Below are positions 16,938 through 25,453 of a DNA stretch of 64,000 bases, in pieces. Location: the NCBI RefSeq assembly GCF_021699055.1, contig NZ_SSXC01000013.1, positions 1 through 64,000 on the forward strand, in the 5' to 3' direction. This stretch comes from Blastococcus sp. MG754426. Its GTDB lineage: Bacteria; Actinomycetota; Actinomycetes; Mycobacteriales; Geodermatophilaceae. Within the stretch, counting starts at the first letter, position 1. The number at the start of each line of letters is the position of its first letter. The notes under the pieces are model-generated. The model was not told where the DNA came from. It searched no databases and saw nothing but the letters and a program-made list of their open reading frames with translations. Both the position numbers and the translations under genes were made by a program.

Positions 16938-17507
16938 TCACTCCCACCCGGGCGCCAGGGTGCGCACCACGGCGACGGCGTCGACGACCACCGCCGAGAC
17001 CCGGCGCACCGCCCCCGCGCGACGGGGCTCCTCCGCCGCGTGCTCGGCCACCTCCACGTAGTCGGCGCCCACCCGGTCGATCGTCCCGGTCAGCCGCGCC
17101 CCGTCGTCCAGCAGGAGCTGGACGGCGCTGCGGTCGCGCGCCAGCCCGCGCAGCGCCCGGCGCAGGTCCAGCCGGGCCCGAACCGGCCCCGGCTCGCCGG
17201 CCGCCGCCGCCCAGCGCCCCAGCCCGTCCACCGCCCGGACGGCTGACACGGCCACCAACTGGTCGCGGCCCTGCTCGTCGGCGAGCAGCAGCCAGTCGCT
17301 CCCCTGCGCGGCGAGCACCCCGCGGACCCGGCCCGCCCCGCGGCACGTCACCACGAGCTCCGCGCCGAGCGATCCCCCGATCCGGTCGGCCAGCCGCACC
17401 GCGCCGAGCTCCGCGCGGGCGCGCGAGGCCAACTCCGCCCGGTCCTGCGCGTCCTCCGCGGCCTCGAACTGAGCCTGCAGGTCCGCGAACAGCTGCTGCC
17501 ACCGCAT
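16938..17507 (-). CDS. conserved hypothetical protein with two beta-rich repeats
   Basis: Protein of 189 residues, not recognised. Residues 1-40 form an acidic amphipathic helix (MRWQQLFADLQAQFEAAEDA). Two later segments, GRVRGVLAAQGSDWLLLADE and ARLTGTIDRVGADYVEVAEH, look like copies of one beta-barrel-like unit (Sm/PRC style). No catalytic residues stand out. It converges on the HTH gene with a 4-base gap. The start is ATG 17507, 7 bases after TAGGCT. Confidence 0.7.
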   Translation of the reverse strand: MRWQQLFADLQAQFEAAEDAQDRAELASRARAELGAVRLADRIGGSLGAELVVTCRGAGRVRGVLAAQGSDWLLLADEQGRDQLVAVSAVRAVDGLGRWAAAAGEPGPVRARLDLRRALRGLARDRSAVQLLLDDGARLTGTIDRVGADYVEVAEHAAEEPRRAGAVRRVSAVVVDAVAVVRTLAPGWE

Positions 17508-17514
17508 GCCGCAC

Positions 17515-17520
17515 AGCCTA
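17515..17520 (-). promoter_or_regulatory. -10 element, leaderless promoter of the 16938-17507 gene
   Basis: TAGGCT on the minus strand, 7 bases before the ATG at 17507. Confidence 0.5.
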
Positions 17521-17540
17521 GAACGATGCACGTGCTTGCG

Positions 17541-17565
17541 TTTGATCGCATTTGCTTGATTTAGT
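17541..17565 (+). promoter_or_regulatory. AT-rich phased T-tracts upstream of the LysM gene
   Basis: TTTGAT at 17541, TTTGCT at 17551 and TTTAGT at 17560 recur about every 10 bases in a sequence that is otherwise mostly G and C. Such phasing suggests bent DNA or a row of direct-repeat binding sites for a MerR-like or BldC-like regulator. Confidence 0.35.
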
Positions 17566-17593
17566 GCTGCGACGTCAACGTTGAGGAGGGCCG

Positions 17594-18313
17594 GTGTCGG
17601 TGCGACGACTGCTCGGGACGGGTGCCGGCATGGGCGGCGCCGCCGTCGTGCTGGCCGTGCTGGCCCCGGCGCCGGCCGCCTCGCTGTCCGCCCTCGCCGC
17701 CGCCCAGCGCACGGCCGACACCGCGGGCCCCGACGTCCTGGTCGCGCACCTCGTGGGGGTGCTCGCATGGGCGGTGTGGGGCTGGGGGGCGCTCGGCCTC
17801 GCGCTGACCGCGGGCTCGGCGCTGCCCGGAGCGAACGGCGCGCTCGCCGCCAGGGCACTCCGCGGCGTGCTGCCCTCCGGCGCCCGGCGGGCCGCCGCCC
17901 TCGTCCTGGGTCTCGGGCTGGGCATCGCACCCCCGCTCCCGGGAGCGGTGCTACCGGGACCGCCGGCCGCGCCGGCCGCCGCGGCCGAGGAGGTGCCCGC
18001 TCCCCCGATGCCGTCGTCCGCCGTCCCCGACTGGCCGCCGGCTCCGGCGCCCCCACCGGACGCCGCCGCACGCACCGTCCCCGTGCCCGACCGGCCGCCG
18101 GCGACGGCACCCGGGGAGCACGTCGTCCTGCGCGGCGAGTGCCTCTGGCGCATCACCGAGGACCACCTGGCGGGCACGCGGGGGCGGACGCCGTCGGACG
18201 CCGAGGTGGCGAGCGCCGTCACGGCCTGGTGGCACGCCAACGCCGAGGTGATCGGCCCCGATCCCGACCTGCTGCTCCCCGGCCAGGTGCTCCGACCACC
18301 GGCCCTGCCGTGA
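17594..18313 (+). CDS. LysM-domain membrane protein
   Basis: Protein of 239 residues with three hydrophobic segments (about residues 12-36, 49-76 and 99-125), a Pro/Ala-rich linker and a C-terminal LysM-like domain (EHVVLRGECLWRITEDHL to LLLPGQVLRPP). It probably binds peptidoglycan on the outer face of the membrane. The GTG at 17594 has GAGGAGG just upstream. It is followed after 37 bases by the Rv3235-family gene and is likely co-transcribed with it. Confidence 0.75.
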   Translation: MSVRRLLGTGAGMGGAAVVLAVLAPAPAASLSALAAAQRTADTAGPDVLVAHLVGVLAWAVWGWGALGLALTAGSALPGANGALAARALRGVLPSGARRAAALVLGLGLGIAPPLPGAVLPGPPAAPAAAAEEVPAPPMPSSAVPDWPPAPAPPPDAAARTVPVPDRPPATAPGEHVVLRGECLWRITEDHLAGTRGRTPSDAEVASAVTAWWHANAEVIGPDPDLLLPGQVLRPPALP

Positions 18314-18350
18314 CCCGCCCGTCCCCCACCGCCGAACCCGGGAGTCATCG

Positions 18351-18881
18351 ATGACCGCACCGTCCCGCACCGCCCTCGCGCCCCTGCAGCTGACCGTCGT
18401 CCCCACCCCGCGGCCGCCGGGCGGGCTGCGGCCCGCGCTGCGCCTGGTGCACCCCGACCGGGCGCTCCCCCTGCCGCAGCTCCCCCCGGGGCCGCGGCCG
18501 GGAGCCGCCTCCCCTGCCCTCGCGCACGACGAGTTCGGGCCGGTGCTGACCGGCCGGGCCGGCCTGCCGCCCGCGGGCGCGGCGGCGCGGCGGCTGGTCA
18601 CCACCGCGCTCGAGGCGTTCGCCGGCCGCCGCCCGCTGGCCCAGCTGCAGCCGCTGACCTCGACGGGCGTCTACGCCGCGCTCGCGGCCGGGCGCCGGCC
18701 GCGGTGGTGCGCCGGGGGCAGCGCGCCGGTGGTGGTCGGTCCGGTGCGCGTCTGCGAGCCGGTGGACGGCGTGGCGGAGATCAGCGCCGTCGCCCACCGC
18801 GGCGGGCGCGCGCACGCCGTCGCCGCGCGGCTGGAGGGCATGGACGGCCGGTGGCGCTGCACCGCTCTGCAGATCGGCTGA
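18351..18881 (+). CDS. Rv3235 family protein
   Basis: Protein of 176 residues matching the actinobacterial Rv3235 family of unknown function. The N-terminal half is Pro-rich and probably disordered; the C-terminal half, from about residue 75, is the conserved alpha/beta domain ending VAARLEGMDGRWRCTALQIG. It sits upstream of secA, as in M. tuberculosis, but here the ECF island lies between. ATG start with GGGAG upstream. Confidence 0.75.
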   Translation: MTAPSRTALAPLQLTVVPTPRPPGGLRPALRLVHPDRALPLPQLPPGPRPGAASPALAHDEFGPVLTGRAGLPPAGAAARRLVTTALEAFAGRRPLAQLQPLTSTGVYAALAAGRRPRWCAGGSAPVVVGPVRVCEPVDGVAEISAVAHRGGRAHAVAARLEGMDGRWRCTALQIG

Positions 18882-18902
18882 CCGGCCGGCGGACCGCGCC
18901 GG

Positions 18903-19538
18903 TCAGCCGGGCAGGGTGACCAGCGTGCGCCCGTCGCCACCCACGAGCTCGAGCCGGGCCAGCTGCTCGGGTGCGAGCGCGATCGTGCCGGTCCAGGAGA
19001 GCTCGCCCTCCCGTCCGGTGGTCCAGCTCCGGGTGCGGTGCCGCTCGCCGTCCCGGCCCACCGCCACCAGCCAGCACGTCGTCCCGCGCGGGAGGCCCTC
19101 CGTGGTCAGCGAGATGCTCGACCCGTTCCCCTCCGCGGCGACCGTCGCCCAGGCGTGCAGGTCGCCCGCGCTGCCCTGCATCGTCGCCGGCTCGGCCGGC
19201 CCGGAGGTCAGGACCACACCGGCGCCGATGCCCCCGCCGACCACCACCACCGCCGCGACCGCCCCGGCGAGGAGCCTGCGGTGGCGCAGGCGGGCCGGGC
19301 GCAGGGGCACCGCCGAGCGGCGCAACCGCTGGAAGGAGACCTCGCTCGGGACCGGGGCCTCCGCGTGCACGTCCCCGGGCCGGACCGCGGCCAGCAGCGG
19401 CGGCAGGCCGCCCAGCTCGCCGAGCGCCCCGCTGCACACGGGGCAGCCGCGCAGGTGGGCCGCCATGCCCATCCGCTCGTCCGGCTCCAGGGCGTCGAGG
19501 AGGTAGGCGCCGACGTCGACCTCCCGCGGGCAGCTCAC
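18903..19538 (-). CDS. zinc-binding anti-sigma factor (RslA-like)
   Basis: Membrane anti-sigma factor of 211 residues. The N-terminal zinc anti-sigma domain carries the H-x3-C-x2-C motif in AAHLRGCPVC (about residues 30-40), one membrane helix at about residues 86-108, and an extracytoplasmic beta-rich domain. It should hold the adjacent ECF sigma factor inactive until a redox or envelope signal. The GTG at 19538 overlaps the sigma stop codon, giving coupled synthesis. Size and layout resemble M. tuberculosis RslA. Confidence 0.85.
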   Translation of the reverse strand: MSCPREVDVGAYLLDALEPDERMGMAAHLRGCPVCSGALGELGGLPPLLAAVRPGDVHAEAPVPSEVSFQRLRRSAVPLRPARLRHRRLLAGAVAAVVVVGGGIGAGVVLTSGPAEPATMQGSAGDLHAWATVAAEGNGSSISLTTEGLPRGTTCWLVAVGRDGERHRTRSWTTGREGELSWTGTIALAPEQLARLELVGGDGRTLVTLPG

Positions 19539-20077
19539 GTCGTGACACCCCGCTCCTCGAGGACGAGCTTCAGCGCCCTGAGGGCGTAGAAGACCCGCGA
19601 CTTCACCGTTCCGGGTGGCACGCCGAGGACGACGGCCGCCTCGGCGACGGTACGCCCGGCGTAGTAGGTGTGGAGCAGCACCTCGCGGTGGGCCGGGGTC
19701 AGCGCCGACAGCGCGTCGGCGACCAGCCAGCGGTCCAGGGCGGCGTCCACGCCGTCGTCCGCGGCCAGGTGCGGGAGGGCGGTGTCGTCGACCTCGGCGG
19801 GGCGGGCCAGGCGCGCCCGGTGGCGGTCGACGACCAGCCGACGGGCGACGGTGAACAGCCACGGGCGCAGCGGCCCGCGCGCCGGGTCCATCACCTCCGG
19901 GTGGCGCCAGGCCTGCAGCAGGGTCTCCTGCACCACGTCCTCCGCGGCACCGCGGTCACCGCCGTTGAGCCGGATGACGAAACCCAGCAGCGGGCCGGCG
20001 TGCTCGTCCCAGAGCCGGCGCAGCAGCGCCTCGTCGGCCGTCTCCGGCACCCTGGATCGGCTCACCCCGAGGAGCAT
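19535..20077 (-). CDS. ECF sigma factor, SigL-like
   Basis: Sigma-70 family ECF factor of 180 residues. Region 2 reads GAAEDVVQETLLQAWRHPEV; region 4 reads AEAAVVLGVPPGTVKSRVFY followed by ALRALKLVLEERGV, very close to what I recall of mycobacterial SigL. Start ATG 20077 gives the usual ECF length; GTGs at 20065 and 20053 and an ATG at 20197 are alternatives. A TGAACC-N16-CGT promoter faces this gene at 20214-20241, so it probably activates itself. Three more such sites lie in the operon on the other side. Confidence 0.9.
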   Translation of the reverse strand: MLLGVSRSRVPETADEALLRRLWDEHAGPLLGFVIRLNGGDRGAAEDVVQETLLQAWRHPEVMDPARGPLRPWLFTVARRLVVDRHRARLARPAEVDDTALPHLAADDGVDAALDRWLVADALSALTPAHREVLLHTYYAGRTVAEAAVVLGVPPGTVKSRVFYALRALKLVLEERGVTT

Positions 20078-20213
20078 CCGGCTCACCGCCGTCGCTGTCG
20101 ATACTCCGGCTCGCGGCTGCCGGACCCGGCCGGGGCCCCGGAGCCCGGGGCCCCCGGGCAGGCCGGCGCCGCGGGTGCCCCGGGGCGTCGCCCGCATCGT
20201 CGTCACGTCCTCG

Positions 20214-20241
20214 TGAACGTGCGTCCGGGGCCCCCGGTTCA
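20214..20241 (-). promoter_or_regulatory. ECF-type promoter of the sigma/anti-sigma operon
   Basis: Minus strand: TGAACC at 20241-20236, exactly 16 bases, then CGTTCA at 20219-20214. It matches the recalled SigL consensus TGAACC-N16/17-CGTgtc and implies autoregulation. It is back to back with the operon promoter, -35 boxes 18 bases apart. The divergent gap 20078-20389 contains no gene. Confidence 0.75.
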
Positions 20242-20259
20242 GCCTGCGCCCCGAGCGGG

Positions 20260-20287
20260 TGAACCGTCCCCGCCGCCGCCCCGTGCT
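20260..20287 (+). promoter_or_regulatory. ECF-type promoter of the nine-gene operon
   Basis: TGAACC at 20260-20265, 16-base spacer, CGTGCT at 20282-20287. The predicted start of transcription is about 20294, roughly 95 bases before the first gene. Confidence 0.75.
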
Positions 20288-20389
20288 CCCCGGTAGACCG
20301 GAGCGGAGGCCAGGTGCAGAGCAGACCACGGACCGCCCCACCGTGCCCGCCGCCGACCCGCGGCCGCGCACCCTCCTCCGACCCGCGGG

Positions 20390-21166
20390 GTGGGTGAGCG
20401 CCCCGTGCGGCTGGACGAGCCGGCTCCGTCCCGGACCGCGCTGTGGCGGGCCGGCGAGGTCGCGCACGCCCGCGGGGAGTTCGTGGGCCAGGAGAGCTTC
20501 ATGCGGGCCGGCGAGATCCGTGCCCTGGCCCGCCGGGCAGGCATCGGCCCCGGCGTCTCGGTGCTCGACCTCTGCTGCGGGGTCGCCGGGCCGGGGCGGA
20601 TGATCACCGCGGAGTCCGGGTGCCGCTACCTGGGCGTGGACAGCTCCGCGGGCGCCGTGGGGATCGCCCGCGGCCTGGCCGGCGGGTTGCCGTGCCGGTT
20701 CGAGCAGGCGCACGTCCCCCCGCTGCCCGACGACCGCTTCGACGTCGTCCTGCTCCTGGAGACGATGCTGGCCTTCCGCGACAAGGCGCCCCTCGTCGAG
20801 GCGGTCGCCGGCGTCCTGCCGGCGGGAGGCCGTTTCGCCTGCACCGTCGAGGAGGGCCCGCCGCTCACCCCGGTCGAGCGGGCCCGGATGCCGCAGGCCG
20901 ACACCGTCTGGCCGATCGGCCTCGCCGAGCTGACCGGCCTGCTGCGGGCGGCCGGCCTGGCCGTCACCTGGCAGGAGGAGTGGACGGCGGCCCACGCCGA
21001 GACGGCGACGGCGCTGCTGCGGTCGTACGAGGCGGATGCGGCCGGGATCTCGGCGGCCCTCGGCAGCGCCGCCCTGGCCGACCTGCTCCGCGCCCACCGG
21101 GCGTGGGCCGACTGGCTCGGGTCCGGGCGGGTGCGCAAGTTCGCGCTGGTGGCGGAGAAGCGGTGA
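20390..21166 (+). CDS. SAM-dependent methyltransferase, first gene of the island operon
   Basis: Class I methyltransferase of 258 residues. Motif I reads VLDLCCGVAGPG (with two Cys where DxGxGxG is usual), followed by the acidic VDSS end of strand 2 and VVLLLETM as motif IV. A FVGQESFMRAGEIRALARRA segment precedes the core. The acceptor is unknown. The start is uncertain: GTG 20390 or GTG 20405, neither with a clear ribosome binding site. Its stop overlaps the next GTG (GTGA at 21163-21166). Confidence 0.85.
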   Translation: MGERPVRLDEPAPSRTALWRAGEVAHARGEFVGQESFMRAGEIRALARRAGIGPGVSVLDLCCGVAGPGRMITAESGCRYLGVDSSAGAVGIARGLAGGLPCRFEQAHVPPLPDDRFDVVLLLETMLAFRDKAPLVEAVAGVLPAGGRFACTVEEGPPLTPVERARMPQADTVWPIGLAELTGLLRAAGLAVTWQEEWTAAHAETATALLRSYEADAAGISAALGSAALADLLRAHRAWADWLGSGRVRKFALVAEKR

Positions 21167-22062
21167 CCTACCCCTACACCCGCTACCTGGCGGCCAAGAA
21201 GACCGTGGACGACCGCGCCCTCAACTCCCAGGTGCTGGCCGACCTCCGGCGCCTGGTGCCGCCGGGCGCCTGCCGGGTCGTGGAGATCGGCGCCGGGCTC
21301 GGGACGATGGTGGCGCGGCTGCTCGAGCGGCAGGTGCTCAGCTCGGGCGAGTACGTCCTCCTGGACGTCGACCCGCAGCTGCTGCGGGACTCCCGCGGCT
21401 GGCTCTGCGCCTGGGCGGCCGACCGGGGCGTCGGCACCGAGCTGCTGCCCGACGGGGTGCGGCTCGGCGAGCTGCGGGTGCGCCTGGTGGAGGCGGAGAT
21501 CGGCGACCACCTGGCCTCCGGCGGCGGGGAGCCGGCCGACCTGCTGATCGCCAACGCCGTCCTCGACCTGGTCGACGTGCCCGCCGTCCTGCCCGGGCTC
21601 CTCCGGCTGGTGGTGCCGGGCGGCGCCTACTGGTTCACCGTGAACTTCGACGGCGAGACGGTCTTCCAGCCCGACCACCCGGCTGACGACGACGTCCTGA
21701 CGGCGTACCACCGCACCATGGACCAGCGCGTCCGCTTCGGCCGCCCGGCCGGCGACAGCCGCACCGGCCGGCACCTCTTCCACCAGCTCCGGGACGCCGG
21801 CGCCCCGGCCTGCTCGGTGGGCGCCTCCGACTGGGTCGTGCACCCGGGCCCGGACGGCTCGTACCCGGGAGACGAGGCCTGGTTCCTCGAGGCCATCCTG
21901 CAGACGGTGGAGGAGGCCCTGACCGGCCCCACCGCACCTGCCGGCCTCGCGGACTGGCTGGCGACCCGCCGGGCCCAGCTCGCCGGGGGCGAGCTCGTCT
22001 ACCTGGCGCACCAGCTCGACCTCGCCGGGCGGTCCCCCGCCCGGCCGGCCGTCCCCGGCTGA
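21163..22062 (+). CDS. second SAM-dependent methyltransferase
   Basis: Class I methyltransferase of 299 residues, unrelated in detail to its neighbour. Motif I is VVEIGAGLGTMVARLL, followed by LLDVDPQLLRDS, and LLIANAVLDLVDVPAVLPGL as the motif IV region. The C-terminal 120 residues (FNFDGETVF-like start to LAHQLDLAGR) are specific to the family. GTG start 21163 overlaps the previous stop. The TGA stop at 22060 is itself part of the -35 box of the next promoter. Acceptor unknown. Confidence 0.85.
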   Translation: MTYPYTRYLAAKKTVDDRALNSQVLADLRRLVPPGACRVVEIGAGLGTMVARLLERQVLSSGEYVLLDVDPQLLRDSRGWLCAWAADRGVGTELLPDGVRLGELRVRLVEAEIGDHLASGGGEPADLLIANAVLDLVDVPAVLPGLLRLVVPGGAYWFTVNFDGETVFQPDHPADDDVLTAYHRTMDQRVRFGRPAGDSRTGRHLFHQLRDAGAPACSVGASDWVVHPGPDGSYPGDEAWFLEAILQTVEEALTGPTAPAGLADWLATRRAQLAGGELVYLAHQLDLAGRSPARPAVPG

Positions 22063-22087
22063 ACCGGCGCGCGCCCGCATCCGTGGT
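22060..22087 (+). promoter_or_regulatory. ECF-type promoter before the CDP-alcohol/phosphatase fusion gene
   Basis: TGAACC at 22060-22065, 16-base spacer, CGTGGT at 22082-22087. The site uses the stop codon of the methyltransferase gene as part of its -35 and leaves about 33 bases to the ATG at 22127. Confidence 0.7.
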
Positions 22088-22126
22088 CCCTCGCAGAGGC
22101 CGCCACGGATCCGGGACGGAGGTGCG

Positions 22127-24469
22127 ATGCGCGTTGCCCGGCTCGAGACGGCCCTCGGCGCGCTCGGCACCGCTGCCCTGCTCGGGGTCCTGTCGCTGGC
22201 CGTCGGGCTCGACGCCGCGGGCTGGTCGGTCGGGCTGGTCTCCGGCTGGGCCGCGACCGCGCTGCTGGTCGTCGGCCGGGCCCGCCGCGGGGATCCCGTC
22301 CTCCCGCCGGACCGGGTGACGCTGGGGCGGGCGGTGCTGACCGCCGGGGTCGCCGCGCTCGTCGCGGGCTCCGCCGACCGGCCGCTGCCGGTCACCGCGG
22401 TCGTCGTCCTCTCCTCCGTCGCGCTGGTGCTCGACAACGTGGACGGCCGGGTCGCCCGCCGCACCGGCACCGCCACGCCGTTCGGGGCCCGGCTGGACGG
22501 CGAGGTCGACGCCTTCCTCATCCTCGTCCTGAGCATCGCGGTCGCCCGGGACCACGGCGCGTGGGTGCTGGCGATCGGCGCCGCCCGGTACGTCTTCCTG
22601 GGAGCGGGGTGGGTCCTCCCGTGGCTGGCCGCGCCGCTGCCGCCCCGGTACTGGGGCAAGGTCGTCGCCGCTGCTTCGGGCGTCGTCCTCACCGTCGCGG
22701 TCTCCGGCGTGCTGCCCCAACCGGTCGGCACGGTGGCGGTCGGGGTGGTGCTGCTGCTCCTGGCCGAGTCGTTCGGCCGCAGCGTCGTCTGGCTGTACCG
22801 CACCGGCGCCGGACCGCGCACCCGCCGGGCGCTGCGGTCCGCCACCGCCGTCGTCGCGGCCGGGATCGTGTGGGCGGTCCTCGTCGCACCCCCTCGACTG
22901 GACCAGCTCACCCCGGGCTCCTTCGCCCGCATCCCGCTGGAGGGGCTCGCCCTGGTGGCCCTCGGGCTCGTGCTGCCGCCGCGTCCCCGGCGGGTCGTGG
23001 CAACGGCCGCGGGCGTCGCCCTCGCCGTGCTCGCGGTCGTCAAGCTGCTCGACACCGGCTTCACCGCCCAGATCGGCCGGCCGTTCAACCCGGTGCTCGA
23101 CCACGGCGCGTTCGTCCCGGCCGTCGAGGTGGTGCAGGACTCGGTCGGTGAGGCGGCGACCCTGGTCGTCCTCGGCCTGGCCGCGCTCGCCCTCGTCCTG
23201 GCGATCGCCCTCGTCGTCGCGTCGACGATCCGGCTCACCGGCGGCGCCGCCCGGCACCGGGGCCGATCGGCCCGGGGACTCGCGGCCCTCGGCCTGGTGT
23301 GGGCGGTCTGCGCCGCGCTGTCGCTGCAGCTCACCCCCGCCGGCCCCGTGGCCTCGACCAGCGCCGCCGGGCTGGCCCTCGCGCACGGGAGGGACGTCGG
23401 GCGGGCGCTCGCGGACCAGGAACGCTTCGACACGGAGGTCCGCTCCGCCGACCCGCGCACGGGTGCGGCGAGCGGGCCGGGGCTGCTCGCCGCGCTGCGC
23501 GGGAAGGACGTCGTCATCGCCTTCGTCGAGAGCTACGGCCGGGTCGCCGTCGAGGACCCGGTGGTCGCTCCCGGTGTCACGTCCGTGCTGCGCACCGGCA
23601 CGACCCGGCTGGAGCGCGCCGGGTTCGAGGCGCGCAGCGCCTTCCTCGACTCGCCGACGTACGGCGGCTACAGCTGGCTCGCCCACGCGACCCTGCAGTC
23701 CGGGCTGTGGATCGACGGCCAGCCGCGCTACGACCGGCTCATGGCCAGCGACCGGCGCACGCTCAGCAGCGCCTTCGGCGCCGCCGGCTGGCGGACCGTC
23801 GGTGTCAACCCCGCCCACGACGGGCCGTGGCCCGAGGGCACGTCGTTCTACGGCTACGACCGCGTCTACGACCGGAACGGCCTGGGGTACCGGGGTCCGG
23901 CCTTCAGCTGGGCCCGGGTGCCCGACCAGTACACCCTGGCCGCCTTCGAGCGGCTCGAGCTGCGGCCGGGGCACGCCCCGGTGATGGCGCAGATCGACCT
24001 CGTCTCCTCCCACCAGCCGTGGACGCCCCTGCCCGCGATGGTGCCGTGGGACGAGCTCGGCGACGGCTCGGTCGTCTTCGAGGGCATGGTCGCGCAGGGC
24101 CTGTCGCCGGAGGAGGCCTGGCGCGATCCCGAGACCGTCCGCCGGCTCTACGCCCAGTCGATCCAGTACTCCCTCGAGGCGCTGATCTCCTGGGTGGCCC
24201 GCCTGGACGACCCCGACCTCGTCCTCGTCGTGGTCGGCGACCACCAGCCCCCGACGGCGATCAGCGCCCCCGACGCCGGCCGCGAGGTGCTCGTCTCCCT
24301 GGTGACCTCGGACCCGGCCGTGCTGGAGGGCATCTCCGCCTGGGACTGGCAGACCGGGCTGCTGCCCGGCCCGACCGCGCCCGTGTGGCCCATGGACGCC
24401 TTCCGCGACCGCTTCCTGGATGCCTTCGGCGCGGCCCCGGGCGTCCGCGCCGAAGGGCCGGTGCGGTGA
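22127..24469 (+). CDS. CDP-alcohol phosphotransferase fused to LtaS/sulfatase-type phosphotransferase domain
   Basis: Integral membrane protein of 780 residues. The N-terminal part has the complete CDP-alcohol phosphotransferase motif D103-x2-D106-G107-x2-A110-R111-x8-G120-x3-D124-x3-D128, which joins a CDP-activated head group to an alcohol. About ten hydrophobic helices follow to residue 405. The C-terminal domain (about 455-780) is of the alkaline phosphatase/sulfatase type: FVESYG (Glu468), SPTYGGYSW with candidate nucleophile Thr511, SHQPWTP and GDHQPP (Asp705, His706). LtaS and pEtN transferases use this site on the outer face. ATG with GGACGGAGG upstream. One protein may make a lipid-linked head group and transfer it outside. 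Confidence 0.85.
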   Translation: MRVARLETALGALGTAALLGVLSLAVGLDAAGWSVGLVSGWAATALLVVGRARRGDPVLPPDRVTLGRAVLTAGVAALVAGSADRPLPVTAVVVLSSVALVLDNVDGRVARRTGTATPFGARLDGEVDAFLILVLSIAVARDHGAWVLAIGAARYVFLGAGWVLPWLAAPLPPRYWGKVVAAASGVVLTVAVSGVLPQPVGTVAVGVVLLLLAESFGRSVVWLYRTGAGPRTRRALRSATAVVAAGIVWAVLVAPPRLDQLTPGSFARIPLEGLALVALGLVLPPRPRRVVATAAGVALAVLAVVKLLDTGFTAQIGRPFNPVLDHGAFVPAVEVVQDSVGEAATLVVLGLAALALVLAIALVVASTIRLTGGAARHRGRSARGLAALGLVWAVCAALSLQLTPAGPVASTSAAGLALAHGRDVGRALADQERFDTEVRSADPRTGAASGPGLLAALRGKDVVIAFVESYGRVAVEDPVVAPGVTSVLRTGTTRLERAGFEARSAFLDSPTYGGYSWLAHATLQSGLWIDGQPRYDRLMASDRRTLSSAFGAAGWRTVGVNPAHDGPWPEGTSFYGYDRVYDRNGLGYRGPAFSWARVPDQYTLAAFERLELRPGHAPVMAQIDLVSSHQPWTPLPAMVPWDELGDGSVVFEGMVAQGLSPEEAWRDPETVRRLYAQSIQYSLEALISWVARLDDPDLVLVVVGDHQPPTAISAPDAGREVLVSLVTSDPAVLEGISAWDWQTGLLPGPTAPVWPMDAFRDRFLDAFGAAPGVRAEGPVR

Positions 24470-25449
24470 GCGCCCCGACGGCGCGGGCCTTCTGGCTGCG
24501 CGGGCCGGGCGCCGGGGAGATCCGGGCCGCCCGGCTGCGCGAGCCGGGACCGGACGAGGTCGTCGTCCGGGCGCTCCACTCCGGGATCAGCCGGGGCACG
24601 GAGACCCTCGTCTTCCGGGGGGAGGTGCCCGAGCACCAGCGCGAGGCCATGCGGGCGCCGTTCCAGGTCGGGGACTTCCCCGGGCCGCTGCAGTACGGGT
24701 ACCTGAGCGTGGGCGTCGTGGAGCACGGCCCCGCCCCGCTTCTCGGGCGCACCGTCTTCTGCCTGCACCCGCACCAGACGGTCTACGTGGTCCCCGCCGA
24801 CGCCGTCGTCCCGGTGCCCGACGGCGTCCCGCCCCGGCGGGCCGTGCTGGCCGGCACGGTCGAGACCGCGCTCAACGCCCTCTGGGACGCGCCACCGCTG
24901 CTCGGTGACCGGGTCACCGTCGTGGGCGCCGGCATGATCGGCTGCTGCGTCGCGCGGCTGCTGGCGCGATTCCCGGCCACCGACGTCGAACTGGTCGACG
25001 TCGACGACGCCCGCGCACCGGTGGCCGGACGGCTCGGGGTCCGCTTCGCCGCGCCGGCCGGCGCCTCGGGCGGGCGCGACCTCGTGGTGCACGCGAGCGC
25101 GACCGCCGCGGGGCTCCAGCTGTCGATCGACCTGCTCCGGGCCGAGGGCACCGTCCTGGAGCTGAGCTGGTACGGAGACCGGGAGGTGGCGCTGTCGCTC
25201 GGCGGCGCGTTCCACTCCCGGCGGCTGCAGCTGCGCGCCAGCCAGGTCGGGGTCGTGGCGGCGGTGCGACGCGGCTCGCGGACGACCCGGGACCGGCTCG
25301 CGCTGGCCCTCGACCTGCTGCGGGACGACGCCTTCGACGCGCTGCTCACCGGGCAGTCGCGGTTCGACGACCTGCCCGAGGTGATGGCGCAGCTCGCCGC
25401 CGGACGGCTGCCGGCCCTCTGCCACACGATCGCCTACGACGAGGAGTGA
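24466..25449 (+). CDS. MDR-family (zinc-type) dehydrogenase lacking the zinc Cys
   Basis: Medium-chain dehydrogenase/reductase of 327 residues. The GroES-like half starts at [14 protein letters not shown] and the Rossmann fold has [17 protein letters not shown]. The position that usually supplies the catalytic zinc Cys is Ser42 in [13 protein letters not shown], so zinc catalysis is doubtful. It resembles the BchC-like branch of the family. GTG 24466 overlaps the previous stop. In this operon it probably oxidises or reduces a sugar or side-chain alcohol. Confidence 0.8.
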   Translation: MSAPTARAFWLRGPGAGEIRAARLREPGPDEVVVRALHSGISRGTETLVFRGEVPEHQREAMRAPFQVGDFPGPLQYGYLSVGVVEHGPAPLLGRTVFCLHPHQTVYVVPADAVVPVPDGVPPRRAVLAGTVETALNALWDAPPLLGDRVTVVGAGMIGCCVARLLARFPATDVELVDVDDARAPVAGRLGVRFAAPAGASGGRDLVVHASATAAGLQLSIDLLRAEGTVLELSWYGDREVALSLGGAFHSRRLQLRASQVGVVAAVRRGSRTTRDRLALALDLLRDDAFDALLTGQSRFDDLPEVMAQLAAGRLPALCHTIAYDEE

Positions 25450-25453
25450 GCCC

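Noticed and set aside
20626-23517. 963-residue open frame on the minus strand across the methyltransferase and fusion genes
   Set aside because: Low-complexity Ser/Arg/Thr/Pro translation, no domains, while the plus strand has full catalytic motifs.
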